A stretch of DNA of 64,000 nucleotides from Kutzneria sp. CA-103260 (GTDB lineage: Bacteria > Actinomycetota > Actinomycetes > Mycobacteriales > Pseudonocardiaceae), in NCBI RefSeq assembly GCF_018263855.1, contig NZ_CP073318.1, positions 6,696,001 through 6,760,000 of the forward strand, written 5' to 3'. The notes beneath the pieces are model-generated. The model saw only the letters and a program-made list of their open reading frames with translations, was not told the origin of the DNA and did not search any database. Positions 63,224 through 64,000 of the stretch are shown here, piece by piece. Position 1 is the first letter of the stretch. The number at the start of each line of letters is the position of its first letter. A program made the translations under genes and the position numbers.

Positions 63224-64000
63224 TCAGTCGGCGGGCAGCGACTTCGCCGACGGTCGGACGGCTGCACCCAGGCGGCGCATGGCCCGCGGCACGTATCCGT
63301 GGGGTGACCGCCAGCGGATCGGAGCGGGCACGAGCAGAGCCGCGGATCGCAGGGTACGGAGCATCGCGGTGCTCGCGGCCGGCGAGTAGGCGGCATGTCC
63401 ATGCAACCCGATGGCCCATCGCGGCAGGAGGGAGTACGCGAGGTGGGCGACCGCCTGTTCGTAGACCGGCACGCCGAGGCCGAGCACGCCGGGCAGCGGC
63501 GGCTTGTGCAGGAACTGGTAGACGATCTCGGATTCGTCGCCGCGGCGGAGTTCGCCGCGAACGCCGCGGAAGTAGGCGGCCATCTGCTCGGTCGAGCCAG
63601 GCACCTCGTCCGGGTCGAGACCGACAAGTGCGGCGGAATGGCGTTGTTCGTCGAAATAGCGGTCGGCTTGCGACTTGGTGAGCCGGAAGCCGGCCCGGCG
63701 GACGACGGACAGGAACATCGACACTTCGGCGCAGTGCACCCAGAGCAGCAGGTCAGGGCGGTCGATGCGGAACGTCCGGCCGGTGGCCGGGTCCTTGCCG
63801 CGCAGGCTGCGGTGCACGGCGCGGACCTTGGCCGCGCCGGCACACACCTCTTCGAGCGGTGCGTATGTACTCATCGCGACGAACCGGGCGGTGCGCGTCA
63901 ACCGGCCGAGCGGGTCCTCGCGGAAGTTGGAGTTCTGCACCACGCCAGCCGCCGCGAGCGGGTGCAGCGACTGCAGGAACAGGCTGGTGATGCCGCCGAG
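63224..64000 (-). CDS. Oxygenase MpaB-family (DUF2236) protein, N-terminus beyond window
   Basis: At least 258 residues are visible; the start lies past the right edge, since the frame continues without a stop (LGGITSLFLQSLHPLAAAG before VVQNSNFRED). The family signature is clear: HPLAAAGVVQNSNFREDPLGRLTRTARFVAMSTYA, then VHRSLRGKDPATGRTFRIDRPDLLLWVHCAEV and a helical rest. The fungal namesake MpaB is an oxygenase; bacterial members are of unknown role and many probably bind haem or metal. The GTG at 63943 is internal, not the start. Confidence 0.9.
   Translation of the reverse strand, partial: LGGITSLFLQSLHPLAAAGVVQNSNFREDPLGRLTRTARFVAMSTYAPLEEVCAGAAKVRAVHRSLRGKDPATGRTFRIDRPDLLLWVHCAEVSMFLSVVRRAGFRLTKSQADRYFDEQRHSAALVGLDPDEVPGSTEQMAAYFRGVRGELRRGDESEIVYQFLHKPPLPGVLGLGVPVYEQAVAHLAYSLLPRWAIGLHGHAAYSPAASTAMLRTLRSAALLVPAPIRWRSPHGYVPRAMRRLGAAVRPSAKSLPAD

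Overview
The window is high-GC chromosomal DNA with GTG starts, short ATGA/GTGA overlaps and actinobacterial gene families throughout. The order HNH endonuclease, truncated globin (glbO), alpha-glucosidase (aglA), conserved hypothetical, thioesterase, large NAD-glutamate dehydrogenase (gdh), EttA, Ssb matches the Mycobacterium tuberculosis Rv2469c-Rv2478c block as I remember it. The added genes (twin DUF574 methyltransferases, DUF222-like protein, LacI/MFS, P450/TetR pairs) suggest a Pseudonocardiales-type filamentous actinomycete. The genus is not determined.

Layout. 1-20.5 kb: the conserved block (HNH, prolyl oligopeptidase, MscS, glbO, aglA, a Tat-exported phosphoesterase, then leftward conserved hypothetical, thioesterase, gdh, a TPR-GGDEF protein, ettA, ssb). 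20.8-31.2 kb: a DUF222-like protein, an MprAB-like two-component system, a TetR/drug-exporter operon with a double palindromic operator, a CopD-CtaG copper/oxidase-assembly protein, and an MFS exporter divergent from a LacI regulator across a perfect 28-bp palindrome. 31.3 kb: tRNA-Arg(TCT). 31.8-38.7 kb: lactate dehydrogenase, a SpoU-type rRNA methyltransferase, MgtC, an RsmC-like methyltransferase, an AlkZ-like glycosylase, a WYL regulator and a SIS protein.

38.8-46.3 kb is a cobalamin locus. cobH is transcribed leftward. A cobalamin riboswitch drives a rightward run: a 13-codon leader ORF, cobM, cobJ, cobA-like, cbiM, cbiQ, a CbiX-CbiO fusion and a membrane protein with a His/Asp-rich mature N-terminus. 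Cobalt uptake (CbiM, CbiQ, CbiO), cobalt insertion (CbiX) and corrin-ring methylation are thus encoded together, and the importer ATPase and the chelatase form one polypeptide.

46.4-64 kb: an operon of two DUF574 methyltransferases with a PAS-GGDEF-degenerate-EAL protein; an MFS/membrane-protein pair facing an AsnC regulator; a membrane protein with a YhcF-type GntR regulator; a P450/TetR pair; a fused alpha-beta glycyl-tRNA synthetase (unusual for an actinomycete); an ICL/PEP-mutase-like enzyme with an AhpD-like protein; a MocR regulator; an FMN reductase; and the C-terminal part of an MpaB-type oxygenase.

The most unusual non-gene signal is a family of degenerate 18-bp tandem repeats in three separate intergenic regions (about 8443-8660, 53985-54329 and 62838-63020). 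They share exact 12-13-bp strings and a hexapeptide-like reading (L-D-F-V-E-K). All calls come from reading the sequence; no database search was possible.
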